DNA from: Dipteris shenzhenensis
Lineage: Eukaryota > Polypodiophyta > Polypodiopsida > Gleicheniales
DNA length: 64,000 nt
Direction: 5' to 3' (one strand)
NCBI GenBank assembly: GCA_047967505.1
Contig: CM106538.1
In this document: positions 1 to 10,743 of the stretch, in pieces
Layout: each line of letters begins with the position of its first letter
Position numbering within the stretch: the stretch's first letter is position 1
Made by a program: the position numbers and the translations under genes
Notes under the pieces: generated by a model
The model's database searches: none
Seen by the model: only the letters and a program-made list of their open reading frames with translations
Told to the model about the DNA's origin: nothing

Positions 1-1464
1 GTGGCTCTGGGGAAGCGCCACTAGCAGGCTCACAGTGAGGCCCCATTATGAAAGGATGCTGACTCAGCTGTGAGCTCTGGCAGTCAAACACCAGCGACAC
101 GGGGGGCACAGATTTCATTAGAAGCCTTCCCTGCCCAGTGGGCAGACTCCCCAGCGTTAACCGGGACGTGGGGAGGTCCTCTTAGGAGGGAAGATCGGGC
201 GAGGATGAGCGAGGGCGCAAGCTAGGAGGCCAGGACGGAGGAGGTTTCCTGGTGCTATTTGAAACTATGCCAATGGAACTTGCTATGTGTATCTTTAGGC
301 ATCACCTCTAGAGAAAGATCGAATAACTCCTCCCCTTTTGGAAACCGCACGTAAGCACCTCCAAACGCGCTCCCTATGGGGAGGCCTCTAGTTCAGATCC
401 CATCCTCACCTATGGGCCCCGCCTCCTACTATTCTTTCTTGTGCACTTGCGAATGTTATTGCTCTCCAACGCTAGTTCAAATCCCCTCCAAAGGAACAAC
501 CCATGGGATTTACAACAGAGTTGGAGGGGGGGATGGAGAGGGAACGGCTTGCCAAACAAGGGTAAGCCCTCACCAAATGGCTATTCTATCTGCAGCATAG
601 GCACTCCCTAGTAGACCTGAAACTACAAAGCATTGCCTGAAGACACCTCCAACCAAAGTCTCTAGAAGTACCTTCACTCGTAGGGTATATGGGTCATTTA
701 CGAGCAACCGCACCTCCAACTCTCCTTCGTCTGAGAGTACAGAGATTGCTATGGTTGGTGTCTCAGAGTATAGTGCCAAAATAGGCCCCAATAGAAGACA
801 AGGTGGATCTAACTTAGAAGCGCAGCGTAATGGGATACCTCGACATGTGATGTGTCGCCTCCATATCATCCCTTGTGAAACTGTGGTAACAAGGGATGAA
901 GAAAACCAAATGAGGTCCACGGTAAAACTGGGCTCTGCTCCACCAAGGCCTGAGTGATGTCCAAGGAGCTAAACTAGAGTAGAAAAACAAACTTCCCGTA
1001 GATGATGATGTCATGGGATCACCTTCCAAGCCTAAACTCGCCAAGACCCAACATCAAGTGGCGATAAGGGCAACAACTCGCCCCCAACTACTTGATCTTG
1101 AAGGGAGAGGATAGCTTTCTGCAACTATTGTTTGTCCTCGAGGGGAAGGAAGATCTAGATGGTTGAGTGTGTGAAGGGCATTGCCATGTGAGCCCATACA
1201 GCCACCAAAAAGGTCACCTTCTAGGTCACCACACCTTTGTCAAACAAAACCACCATCTACTAGCAAGAGAAAGAGGTGGGCAATGGAATTCCATGAAGAC
1301 ATGAATGTGGTTTGCACATCAGACAAGAAAAAGTTTGCTACTCTCTTCAAAGGATACTCGTGGCTGCAGGACAATCATCACAACCTTGAGAATTTTTTAA
1401 ACACGTGTGGTCCCCTTGGTTGCAGCCAGCTCATTGCTGTATCCACTTTCTCTGACTATTGAAC
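1..1464. other. Unassigned sequence downstream of the PPR gene
   Basis: No recognisable gene, RNA or mobile element. Open frames here are short, lack family motifs and overlap each other on both strands. The stretch at about 1-360 is relatively GC-rich compared with the transposon-rich remainder. Confidence 0.4.
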
Positions 1465-1731
1465 GTCTCATGACATGCAATGCAATTTGAGACATACCCT
1501 CCCTCCTGCATTTGGAGAGATATTCAGGCTTTTCCATGTATATCTTTGCTCTTATGTCTCATGATATGCCATGCGACTTTGGGACATACCTCCCCCCTGC
1601 ATTTGGACAGGTATTTTAGAGTTTCCATGCATTATCAAACATGCCTCATGACATGCAAGGAACATTGGGACATGACCCTCCTGCATTTTGAAAGATATTC
1701 TGGCTTTTCAATGTATAGCTTTTGCCAACCA
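1465..1731. repeat. Three imperfect tandem repeats of about 90 bp
   Basis: Three head-to-tail units start at about 1465, 1556 and 1643, each opening with a version of G(T/C)CTCATGA(C/T)ATGC. Each carries a CCTCC-TGCATTTGG block and ends with a TTCCATG-like segment. Periods are about 91 and 87 bp with visible substitutions. The array ends about 25 bp beyond the stop codon of the minus-strand PPR gene, so it would lie in that gene's 3' untranslated region or just downstream. Confidence 0.75.
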
Positions 1732-1756
1732 CAAAACTATGCACAATCCTGTAAAC

Positions 1757-3718
1757 TTAAGTCTGACCTGCCCTGCCCTCTTCCATGATTGTTCTCATTG
1801 CCTCAACCTTCTTCTCATCCTCCTGCATCTGAGCATCTGCATAGATGTTAGCCATCAAGACATAAGCTGCATCATCCTTCCCATCCAATTGCACTGCATG
1901 TTGAAAGGCCCGTCTTCCAAGCTCAACATTACCCCACTGTCGACAAGCACCCAATACTGTATGCCAAACTGAAAGATTAGGTTGAAAAGGCATCTGCTCG
2001 ATCATAGCTACAGCTTCATCTAATTGGCCCACACGGCAAAGGAGATCAATCATGCAATTGTGATGCTCAATGGTTGGAGTGATTCCATAGTCTTGGCTCA
2101 TGGCCTCAAAATACTCCTGGGCTTTATCAACTAGACCAGCATGATTGCATACAGTAAGAATACTAAGGAATGTGATCCCATTTGGCCTTACACCTTCACC
2201 CTTCATTCTCTCAAGCATTTGGAAAACACTTTTACCTTCTCCTAGCTGGGCATATCCTGCAAACAGTGCATTCCATGAGACTACATCCGGAGAGAGACCC
2301 TCCAGTTGCATCTGTTGGAAACAGTCCAGCGCTTCCTGACCAAGCCCATGTTGGGCATACCCTGAGATTAGTGCAGTCCATGAGATGACATCTCTAACTG
2401 GAAGCTTGTCAAATACCTCCCTTGCTTTTGCAAGAGAGCCAGATTTGGCATACATGTCCACCAAAGTGTTGCCAACAGAAGTATGTCTCTCCCACCCCTT
2501 TCTGGAAATCTTAGCATGTATTTCTCGGCCTTTCTCTATAGCTCCCATGTTGCCACAGGCTTTCAAGCTACAAACAATTGTGACAGCATCTGGAGAGACC
2601 CCCTCCAGTTGCATCTGCTCAAAACAGTTCAGGGCTTCCTCCCCAAACCCATGTTCGGTATATCCTGCAATTAGTGCAGTCCACGAGACTGCATCTCGAA
2701 CTAGAAGCGTATCGAACACTTCCTGTGCCCTGCCAAGCCAGCCACATTTGGCATACATGTCAACTAAGGTGTTTCCAAGAAAAGGATCTCTTTCCAATCC
2801 CTTTCTCGCAATCTCTGCATGTGTCTCCTGACCACTTTCCGGATCCTTCAGCCTAGCACAAGCCTTCAGAAGGGCCACAAACGTATACTTGCTAGGAAGT
2901 ACACAAGCTTTCTTCATTTTCTTGTACAGGTTGAGAGCGTGATGTGAGTCCCCACATTCAATATAACCTGTTATGAGAGAAGTCCAAGTATACTCATTCG
3001 GACTAAGCAACTTGTCAAAAACCTGCAGCGCATTGTCCACGCTTCCACACTCCACCAGCATGGGGACAAGGTAATTCCCAAGAGATCTGTGAGCTTCCAG
3101 CCCACTTTTGCACATGTAGGCATGCAAGCGCTGGGCGGACGTTCGATTTTTCTCTTTTCTGCACTTCTGCAAGAGACAAACAAAGTTCTCAAGCGAAGGT
3201 AGCTGCGGCATACGTTCTAAAGACGTGAGTGATTCCTCTAAGCTTAGTTTCTCCCAGTTACTGTTCTCTCGCAATTCTTGTTCTTGCAATGAATTCAACT
3301 GTACTCTAGACCTGTCGCTAGCCTCGCAATTGCTGGCATATTCCAGCAAGCCACAGCTTTCTGAGTTGGACCGGATTTGATCAGTGGATGCTTGAGCCCG
3401 GTGCATTCCCTTGCTTCCGGACGACTCCTCCTTGAGGACGTCTTTAACCCAACCTGGATTGTACCAGCCTTCTATCCATAGGGACTCCTTGGTCATTTTA
3501 TGCTTGAAATCTGGAGACTTTGGGGTTGCCTGTGAAATATCATGATAGACTCGTCAGACAAGCCAGTACGTTCGAGTACATTTACGGTCTTACCTGTGTA
3601 AATCATTTTTCCACGCACTTACTTTGCTCTTTCGATTGTCCCACCACTGGGAGGGATCCCTGAAGTACTCCTGCCATAAGCGCTCTGTCCTAGACCTACC
3701 TGCGGAGCATAACCACAT
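1757..3718 (-). CDS. PPR protein with N-terminal OSB-type PDF motif, two exons
   Basis: PLS-class pentatricopeptide-repeat protein. Members bind organellar RNA and act in editing, splicing or stability. The main exon (3529-1757) holds about ten to eleven repeats, with typical motifs such as GNTLVDMYAKCG, SWTALIAGY and GREIHAKI, starting near residue 147 of a 622-residue model. The C-terminus has an E-like block (AAYVLMANIYADA) but stops just after MEEGRAGQT, so a complete E+ and DYW deaminase domain are absent. The exon frame is open upstream of the first Met (3496) and reads PKSPDFKHK. Removing a 93-nt GT-AG intron (3622-3530) joins it in phase to an exon ending QWWDNRKSK, giving the PDF motif of organellar single-stranded-DNA-binding proteins, with LWQEYF before it and NPGWV after it. 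The start is provisionally the in-frame ATG at 3718. An earlier exon is possible. The PPR identity is secure; the fused N-terminus is strongly supported but unproven without RNA. Confidence 0.86.
3530..3622 (-). other. Predicted phase-0 intron inside the PDF motif
   Basis: On the minus strand the donor reads AAA|GTAAGT at 3622 and the acceptor TTTCACAG| at 3530, a 93-nt intron close to plant consensus. Splicing preserves the frame and joins the two halves of the WWDNR...PDFKHK motif, which is the strongest argument for it. A competing donor CACAG|GTAAGA at 3593 would bring an in-frame TGA from the upstream side. Confidence 0.8.
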
Positions 3719-3814
3719 GAAAACCCAATAGCAATTAATTTGAGACTAGATTCGTGTCATAGAGAAAGACCACAATGAAACCCAAGTGCAAGAATCTGAG
3801 ATTGACTTGGAGAC

Positions 3815-4064
3815 CTGAATTCGGACTTTTTGGGGTACTTCGTGTAGAACCACTGCCTATAGGAAACGTCGAGTCCTCTGTCACTATAGCTCCCATGCCT
3901 CCCTGGCTTCCCCCCCTTATGAGCTCTTGGGGGGAAGCCGTCGGGCTGGTCATGTCGACTTTGAACTTGAGCAGGAGCTCGCGGCCTTCAGGCAGGCCAT
4001 TGTGCTCTGGCGTCTGTACGCCAGCCTCAGAGCGGTTATACTGGCTCAATCTCACTTCCTCCAT
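3815..4064 (-). other. Possible further upstream exon of the PPR gene
   Basis: The frame opening with Met at 4064 runs 83 codons with a Ser/Pro/Gly-rich composition to a possible donor TTCAG|GTCTCC at 3815/3814. An acceptor CTCCGCAG| lies at 3700. The phase (1) matches the next exon, so the join would read NSG then RSRTERLWQ. The donor is weak, and an alternative GG|GTTTCA donor is also phase-compatible. No domain or obvious targeting peptide was recognised. Confidence 0.35.
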
Positions 4065-5470
4065 TGGGAATGCGCTCTTATTTAAAGAAGGCCATTTTAC
4101 TTCCTAAAAACTAGGGAGACCTCCCAATTTCATGGTTGAGCGTTTGGGAATAGGGAAGCTTGTCGAGACTGTGGATCGGCCACATACTACACATGTCGCA
4201 CCAAAAAGAGTGTTGACAAGTGTCACCTAGGGATGGGGGCAAAGAAATCTTTTTGGGAGCTTTTTGTTGCGAGCTTTTTCGAGACGTCAACATGAGCAAA
4301 CATGCCACAGGCAATGGCTCAAACATACGTCAAAGTGGACCCTTCAATTTGGTCAAGGCAATCGGATCTGCGGCTAACCACGCTCAGTGGTTTGTGGAGG
4401 ATCGTGGCACACAATTGGTTGTCCGTGGCCAATCACTAGTCGCCAGCAGAGGACACATGGTCAGGTCAGCAACAACTGAGCAACCAGTTAGACTTGGCAG
4501 TTGTCGACGGACGCGTGGTGGGGCGTGAGGTCTCGCACACTTGGCCAGTCAATGGTATGAGGAGCCAATCAAACCGTCGCATCGCTCGACAAAGGATACA
4601 TGACAAATAGTGGATCAGGCATAACCTGATCAACCGACCGTCACTCAAGTTTGCGGGACACAACAGCAACCCAATTAGGTGGTGGCTCCAGATGTGGGGA
4701 CCGCTCCAATGCACACGGCCAATCACGGGATCGTCCTCGTTTATAGATGCGACAAATTGACAATACACATGGTCTGCCATTGGTGGCAACCATTGCATAA
4801 GTTACACCCACAATAGATCTCACGGCTAGCCCAAAAAGCATGAGCTCGAAGCCGAGTTCAAGCCATGTTGAACAGCCATTAGGAGGCCATGGCATAGTAC
4901 TGATCAATGATGACAATGATACAATAGCTACAATGGAGGGTCCTAGAGCAGTCATTGGCATGTTGTCATACATTAGGTCTTCTCAGGGATGTCATTGAGA
5001 CTGCTTCATCAAATGTTGCACAATTCAACCACAATGGAGAAGTTGATGGAAGTTTTGACAATGTATAATGGGAACATTGCATTCGAGCTGCACCCATGCC
5101 ACATGGAGTGAGTGTAATGGATGGAATGGAGCAAAAGTATGACAGCCATTACTGGATGAAACCAATGTCGACAACATTGACATTTGCTCGCAAAGCTTGT
5201 CGTAGTAGAGGTGTGTGGGGGAACTAGAGTGTACAAACCCCCTTTGCTCCAGTAGGTCGATTAATGGATTGCCAAACCACACTGCATGGATAGGTCAGCA
5301 CACCCATTGCTGAGAAATTGAGTTAAAGAATGATGACTATGTCTCTTTGATTGCACGTTATAATCTTCTCTCATCTGGTGTAAGAAAAATGAACAACAAG
5401 ATTCCGGCTATTGGAATGTCTACTACTAGATTAGGAACCTTGGCCTGTTTCTTTTGCAAAAGGTCCCCCA
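4065..5470. other. Unassigned intergenic sequence
   Basis: No gene or repeat family was recognised. Several open frames of 70-110 codons occur on both strands without recognisable motifs and look like chance frames. Confidence 0.4.
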
Positions 5471-5471
5471 T

Positions 5472-5476
5472 TCACA

Positions 5477-5517
<41 letters not shown>

Positions 5518-5526
5518 CTGTGTGTG

Positions 5527-5602
<76 letters not shown>

Positions 5603-5629
5603 GCTCGCTCCCTCCCTCCCTCCCTCCCT

Positions 5630-5690
<61 letters not shown>
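5472..5690. repeat. Compound microsatellite (CA)n-(TG)n-(CT)n
   Basis: A (CA)n tract (about 5472-5516) is followed, after a short TCTG spacer, by a (TG)n tract (about 5519-5558). Then comes about 130 bp of pure pyrimidine: (CT)n, a CCCT-rich core with CCCGCTCGC at its left edge, and (CT)n again, to about 5690. The CA and TG blocks are inverted repeats of each other. Arg-Glu and Ser-Leu dipeptide frames here are translations of the repeat and not genes. Confidence 0.97.
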
Positions 5691-5692
<2 letters not shown>

Positions 5693-5699
5693 ATCCCTT

Positions 5700-6188
5700 T
5701 TGAAATGGCAGCCCATCTGGTGTAGGGTCTAGCAACCTCAACAAAGTGCGGATCTATTTGAACTCCCTCTCATCGATGATGATATATGATATGCAAATGG
5801 CAGAACCATTGTGCTAAGTGAGGATGACCCCATGATAGTAGGCAAGGGCATTCTTGTGATGGCCATCACACATGTAAATGACCACCTGCACACTACACAA
5901 GTGGAAGCCATTCAGGCGAGTGGATTGGGAGTTGTATGCTGTAAGTTGGGAATACAAACTAGTTGCAAGCCTTTGTCTTTTAAAACATTGTTTCATCTCT
6001 CTGAATGTGCATTTTTTGATTCGTCTCTTTCCAACTTTAGTCAGATATGTGAATCCGACTCTGGTAGTCCAATTACCAGAATTGGATGTGTGTTGGTGTT
6101 TTTCTCCCTTTTGAAGACACCAATAACACTATTGGTGATCCTCTACTGTGTTCAAACTCCCAACCGATTGCTGCTACATAGCAATTGT
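5700..6188. other. Unassigned sequence flanking the Copia-1 relic
   Basis: No convincing gene. Part of it may belong to the Copia-1 LTR, whose outer end could not be placed on this side. Confidence 0.3.
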
Positions 6189-9100
6189 GCAAAACACCCT
6201 AATCTTCTATTTCTTCCATATATATATATGTATTTGAGTATTGTACATAATGGGGTTAAGGTACAGTGGCCTTTAACCCCCACAACCTCCCCCTTAAAGG
6301 CCAATGTTCCTTTAAGGGAGAACAACTAATGAGCATACTATCCAATGCCCATCAATACATGACAATACTTAAACCGCTGATTAGGTAGACTCTTTGTCAG
6401 CATATTTGTAGGGTTATCATCTATATGAACCTTGACAAGTTCTATGCGCTTGTCCTCAAGTACCTCCTTGATAAAATGGTACACCTGACCTCAATGTGTT
6501 TGGTCTTTGCATGAAAGACCGGATTCCATGCTAGTAGCTGAATAGCACTCATGGAATCACTATGCAATGTCGGTACACTTGTATGAATGCCCAAATCTCT
6601 CACTAGCTGATCAAGCCATATAGCCTCCTTGCAACCCTCTATGGCTGCAACATACTCGACCTCTGTGGTAGACAAAGCAATGCACTTCTGTGCATGAGAC
6701 AACCACGACACTACACTACTTGCAAAGGTGAACACATTACCAGAAGTGGATCTCCTGTTATCCACATGTCCTGCATAGTCAGAATATGTGTACCCAAATC
6801 ATGCATCTCTCCTCTGCCAAAGCAGATACACACCTCCTTGGTACCCGTCATGTACCTCATGATGCACTTAATTGCCTCCCCATGCCTATTTCCTAGATTA
6901 GCCATATACCCCGGCTAACAACTCCCACTGCAAAAGCAATGTTTGGTCTAGTAGCTATCAAAGCATACATAAGACTCCCAACTGCTGATGCATAAGGAAC
7001 CTTGGCCATCATGGCCCTCTCCTCATCTGATTTGGGACTATCTGCTTGACTCAATTTCACATATGGAGGCAATGGAGTACTTACTGCCTTCCCCCCCTCC
7101 ATATTGAAATGCTGCAACACTTTTGTAACATACTCCTTCTGTGAAAGCCAAAGGAGTTTCCAACTCCTGTCACGCGTGATGTGCATACCAAGAATATGAC
7201 CTACAGGTCCCAAATCCTTCATGTCAAAGGCCTCATGCAACTTGGCCTTCAATGCATCGAGCTCATAAGTGTTCTTGCTAGCCAATAACATATCATGCAC
7301 ATAAAGTGCCAAGAATATCAGGCTATTATCCTGAGCCCTTTTAGTGTAGAGACAGTGATCAATGTCACTTCTTCTGAAACCCTAGGACCGAATGAAAGCA
7401 TCAATCTTGTGATACCATTCTCTAGGCACTTGCTTAAGGCCATAGAGACTCTTTTTCAGCTTGCAAACCAAATGCTCTTTGCCATTTTCTTCAAAGCCTT
7501 CTGGCTGTATCATGTAAATTTCCTCATGCAAATCCCATGCAAGAAAGCTATCTTGACATCCATATGCATAAGCTCCATATCCTCTATTTCCACAAGTCCA
7601 AGTACACATCTAAGTGTGGTCATCTTCACAACTAGAGAGAATATCTCATCAAAGTCCACACCCTTCTCTTGCTTGAACCCTTTAGCAACCAAACGGGCCT
7701 TGTACTTAGGCACATCATCACTTGTGACCTTCATCTTGTAGACCCATTTACATGACAATTCTTTCTTTCCATGTGGCAAAGAAACCAAGTCTTAAGTCTT
7801 ATTCTTTATGAGTGAACTCATCTCTGATTGCATAGCATACTCCCACTTGCACTGATCCTCATGCATCATAGCCTCTCTGTAGAGCAAGAAGGCTCCTCGC
7901 AATCAGTAAGCATCACATAGTCTACCCCTATAACAAATCTCTTAGGTGGTCTAGACACTCTAGATGTTCTTCTCAAGGGCATTTCAGCTTGCTGTCCTGC
8001 CTGCATATCAGCCACATTTGGGTCATCATTGCCACTAATAGATGATCCATCATCTGCCCTTGATTGTGTACCTGTGGGAGTACACCATTTCTTGCACATT
8101 TGGTGCATGGACAACTTACTGTCTATCAACATATGCAAGTGGATTCACATCTTGGAAAGTGATTCTCCTCATTTCCACATCCCTCATGGGTGTCATGTAT
8201 CTTCTTCTCATTGAAGACCACATCATGGCTTCGTATGATTTTTTTAACTTCTGGATCCTAGAGACGATAGCCCATCTCTCCACTTTCACAACCCAGAAAG
8301 ATGCATTTCCTAGACTTAGGATCTAGCTTCTTTTGAAGCTCTTTTGGCACATGTGCATATGCCTCACACCCAAATATTCGCAAATGAGAGTAAGAGGGCT
8401 TCTTGCCACTCCATGCCTCTTCAGGAATACCACCATCCAAACTACTGCTAGGTGATCTATTGATCACATGCACTGCAGTCTTCATTGCCTCAGCCCAAAA
8501 ACCACCAGAAAGACTTGCATTAGAAAGCATACATTGCAACCTTTCTTGAATGGTACGGTTCATCTATTCTGCAACTGGATTTTGCTTTGGAGTATGAGGG
8601 GACGTGAGCTCCCTTTTAATCCCATGTGTATCATAGAAATGCTGAAAGTCATGAGAGACATACTCTCCACCATTATCAGTCCGTAGGCATTTAAGCATTT
8701 TACTTGACTGATTTTCAGCCAAAGCCAACCATTTTTTAAATACCTGGAACACATCGCTCTTCCAAGCTTTAGCATAAGCCCACACTTTCCTAGTTGCATC
8801 ATCAATGAATGTCACAGTATATTCAAGCCTGCCTAATGATCGTGTAGGCATGGGACCACATACGTTTGAATGCACCAAATCAAGCATTTTAAGCTCTTTG
8901 TTTCCCCTTCTTTTGTGGGCTGATTTAGTCTGATTCCCATAGAGACAATGCTCACAAAATTCAAAATCTGAAAAACTTAAATGCAGTACATAACCCAAAT
9001 GGCATAAGAGTTTCATTCCATTTTGGCTCATGTGCCCCAACCTACAATGCCACAAAGAAGTACTTGGCTGATCAGTTTTTGCAACAACATGATCAGACAC

Positions 9101-9716
9101 CCCTGATACATGTAAGGGATACAAAGTCCCACACTTGGCACCCATGGCCAAAACCATAGAGCCCTTCTGAATTTTCCAACTCTGAAAGCCAAAAGTGGTA
9201 TGAAAACTAGCATCATCTAGCTGACCCGCTGAAATAAGACTCTTGGTCAACTTAGGCACATGTCTCACATTTTTCAAAACAAATGCAGCCCATTTGCAAA
9301 AGAAAACTTTATGTCACTTGCTCCCACTATGTCACATGCATAGTTATTTCCAAGATGCATACAACCTGTCTTTCCATTGTCATAAGTGGAGAACCATTCC
9401 CTATGGGGAGTAACATGGAATGAAGCACCAGAATTCAAAATCCAATCCTGGGAATATGCATCATCTGAAGTGGTGAGCAAGTCTGCAGCAGGTAGACTAG
9501 ACATGAAGAGAATGTCATTGTCACTATCATTAGTGACTGCATTAATCTCCTCGATCTTCATTTTTCCTTTGTCCTCCCTTGGACTCTCTTCCTTCTTATT
9601 TGCATGCCAATTTGCATTCTTTTTCTTGTCCTTTTGCTCTCTTTTTAGCTTGTAGCAATCCTTTTTCATATGGCCCTTCTTGCCACAGTGGTAACACTCA
9701 ATGTTCCCATGCCCTG
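6189..9716 (-). mobile_element. Copia-1 relic, 5'-truncated Ty1/Copia element
   Basis: Read on the minus strand this is gag zinc knuckle, protease, integrase, RT, RNase H, then a polypurine tract and a partial LTR. The partial LTR (about 6189-6284) shares the ACCCTAATCTTCT and GAGTATTGTACATAA blocks with the complete copy at 36464-42611. The copy is broken by many stops and frameshifts. At 9716, inside the gag zinc-knuckle region, it joins Copia-2 sequence running in the opposite direction. Confidence 0.9.
6442..9710 (-). pseudogene. Copia-1 gag-pol pseudogene (copy A)
   Basis: Decayed polyprotein in at least eight open pieces. From 5' to 3' one sees the end of gag with MKKDCYKLK (near 9655), a protease remnant with NSGAS in place of the catalytic DSGAS (near 9440), and integrase with the HCRLGHMS zinc region and RTDNGGEYVS block (9050-8580). 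RT pieces (7788-6900) include a YVHDMLL remnant where YVDD is expected near 7290. RNase H includes STTEVEYVA near 6650 and ends near 6442. The Asp-to-Asn change in the protease and the lost YVDD show it cannot encode active enzymes. The closest relative in the window is the 36.5-42.6 kb element. Confidence 0.88.
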
Positions 9717-10084
9717 GATTTGCTGCTGCATGTGAGGCAGCTTGGTTGCATAAGCTACGTTATGATATGCATCAGTCTACAGATGGGCTAGTTGTCATTT
9801 ATTGTGACAACATGAGCAGTATACACTTGGCAAATAACCCAGTCTATCATGCTAGAACAAAGCACATTGAGATGCATTATCACTATGTGTGGGAGAACAT
9901 TCTAGTAGGTTTTATTGATCTGGTTTATGTTAGCACAGAGGATCAGGTAGCTGACATATTCACAAAGGCATTGGGTGCAGAGAAGCTACGCAAGTTTAGA
10001 GACCCACTTGGTGTGCAGGAATTGGGATTGAGCTCAAGGGGGAGTGTTGAGATATCGTACTCCACTCGTGATATGCTAGGGTGA
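9701..10084 (+). pseudogene. Copia-2 RNase H fragment with start codon from antisense gag
   Basis: A 127-residue open frame. Its first codons (MFPCPGFA) come from antisense Copia-1 gag sequence. From ACEAAWL onward it is the C-terminal half of a Copia RNase H, with YCDNMSSIHLANNP, the ARTKHIE block and VADIFTKAL. It terminates inside the LTR, as full Copia-2 polyproteins do. The catalytic N-terminal half of RNase H is missing, so no activity is expected. The same fused start occurs at 26292 on the other strand. Confidence 0.85.
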
Positions 10085-10385
10085 CCATTGTGCATTTATG
10101 TCACCGACTTGTTAGCTACAGATGCGGTTGGTACAGTGCCCATGAATAATAGCTGGATGATAGCTATCTTTATGTACTCCTTTTAGTGGCTCAGTTAGTA
10201 TGCCACCTAGGTTAGCTGAGTTTGGTTTGAGACCCACATATAGGGTTCAAAGAGAGAGTTCTTTTGTCTTACACAACTAAGAAGAGGAAAACTGTTTTCA
10301 GCCTCCACCTTTGTGTGTATTCCCCCTTTGTGTATGTGAGAAAGCTGCAAGTGAGACTCCTTACTTCTCTCCCACTCTCTTCACA
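9717..10385 (+). mobile_element. Copia-2 3' fragment (copy B1): RNase H end plus 3' LTR
   Basis: Plus-strand remnant of the Copia-2 family, retaining only the end of RNase H and one LTR (10045-10385). The 5' boundary is the chimeric junction with Copia-1. The junction shares a GCT overlap between the two parents. Confidence 0.88.
10045..10385 (+). repeat. Copia-2 LTR (copy B1)
   Basis: Starts TGTTGAGATATC and ends CTCTTCACA, about 341 bp, after a GGGGGAG polypurine tract. It is clearly the same LTR as the 350-bp copies at 45179 and 50489, with more substitutions. Confidence 0.88.
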
Positions 10386-10466
10386 ACAGGATTTAGAAGG
10401 AGGCTTAAGGTTTAGAAGGAGTTACATGGCTTAAGGTGCTTTCGGCCTTTCACCTCCATTGGGGGT
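10386..10466. repeat. Purine-rich repetitive DNA, left piece
   Basis: Loose repeats of the type GGTTTAGAAGGAG and AAGGAGTTAC. Very similar sequence resumes at 13085 and 17299, after the elements inserted into it. Confidence 0.6.
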
Positions 10467-10743
10467 TGATGGGATATCTCAAGGTGTATGCCTCGGGCAC
10501 ACCTTGGTTTCTATGTGTGAGTGCTAGAGGCACAGTTAGGTGCCCACAAGCACAGTTAGGTGGTGGAAAGCCACATAGGATGATTGAGAGAATCTAGGAG
10601 CAGATTGAGGAGATGATTGTAGAGCTCTGAAGTCATCAGTGATGTCAGTGAGCATGTATGAGGTGCCTACTTAAGGACCTCACTCTTCTTCATTCCATAA
10701 TGCAAGTATGTCCACTCTACTCTTTCTTTTTAGTTCACCAACA
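10467..10743 (+). repeat. 5' LTR of the gag-only element
   Basis: Starts TGATGGGATATC and ends CACCAACA, 277 bp. It carries a 20-bp segment (CACAGTTAGG repeated around TGCCCACAAG) that is absent from the 3' LTR. Confidence 0.85.

Noticed and set aside
1181-1462. 93-codon basic open frame on the plus strand
   Set aside because: No recognisable domain, and its end runs up to the tandem repeats; not distinguishable from chance.
2385-2831. 148-codon plus-strand frame opposite the PPR repeats
   Set aside because: It is the antisense shadow of the repeated PPR codons.
1757-3496. PPR start at the first Met of the long frame (3496)
   Set aside because: The frame is open upstream and the PDFKHK residues plus an in-phase intron place the true start further 5'.
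3530-3593. Shorter 64-nt intron using the CACAG|GTAAGA donor at 3593
   Set aside because: In the phase required by the acceptor it reads through an in-frame TGA at 3605-3603; the GTAAGT donor at 3622 restores the full PDF motif.
5426-5744. Arg-Glu and Ser-Leu dipeptide-repeat proteins on both strands
   Set aside because: They translate the (CT)n and (CA)n microsatellite in every frame and have no flanking coding signal.
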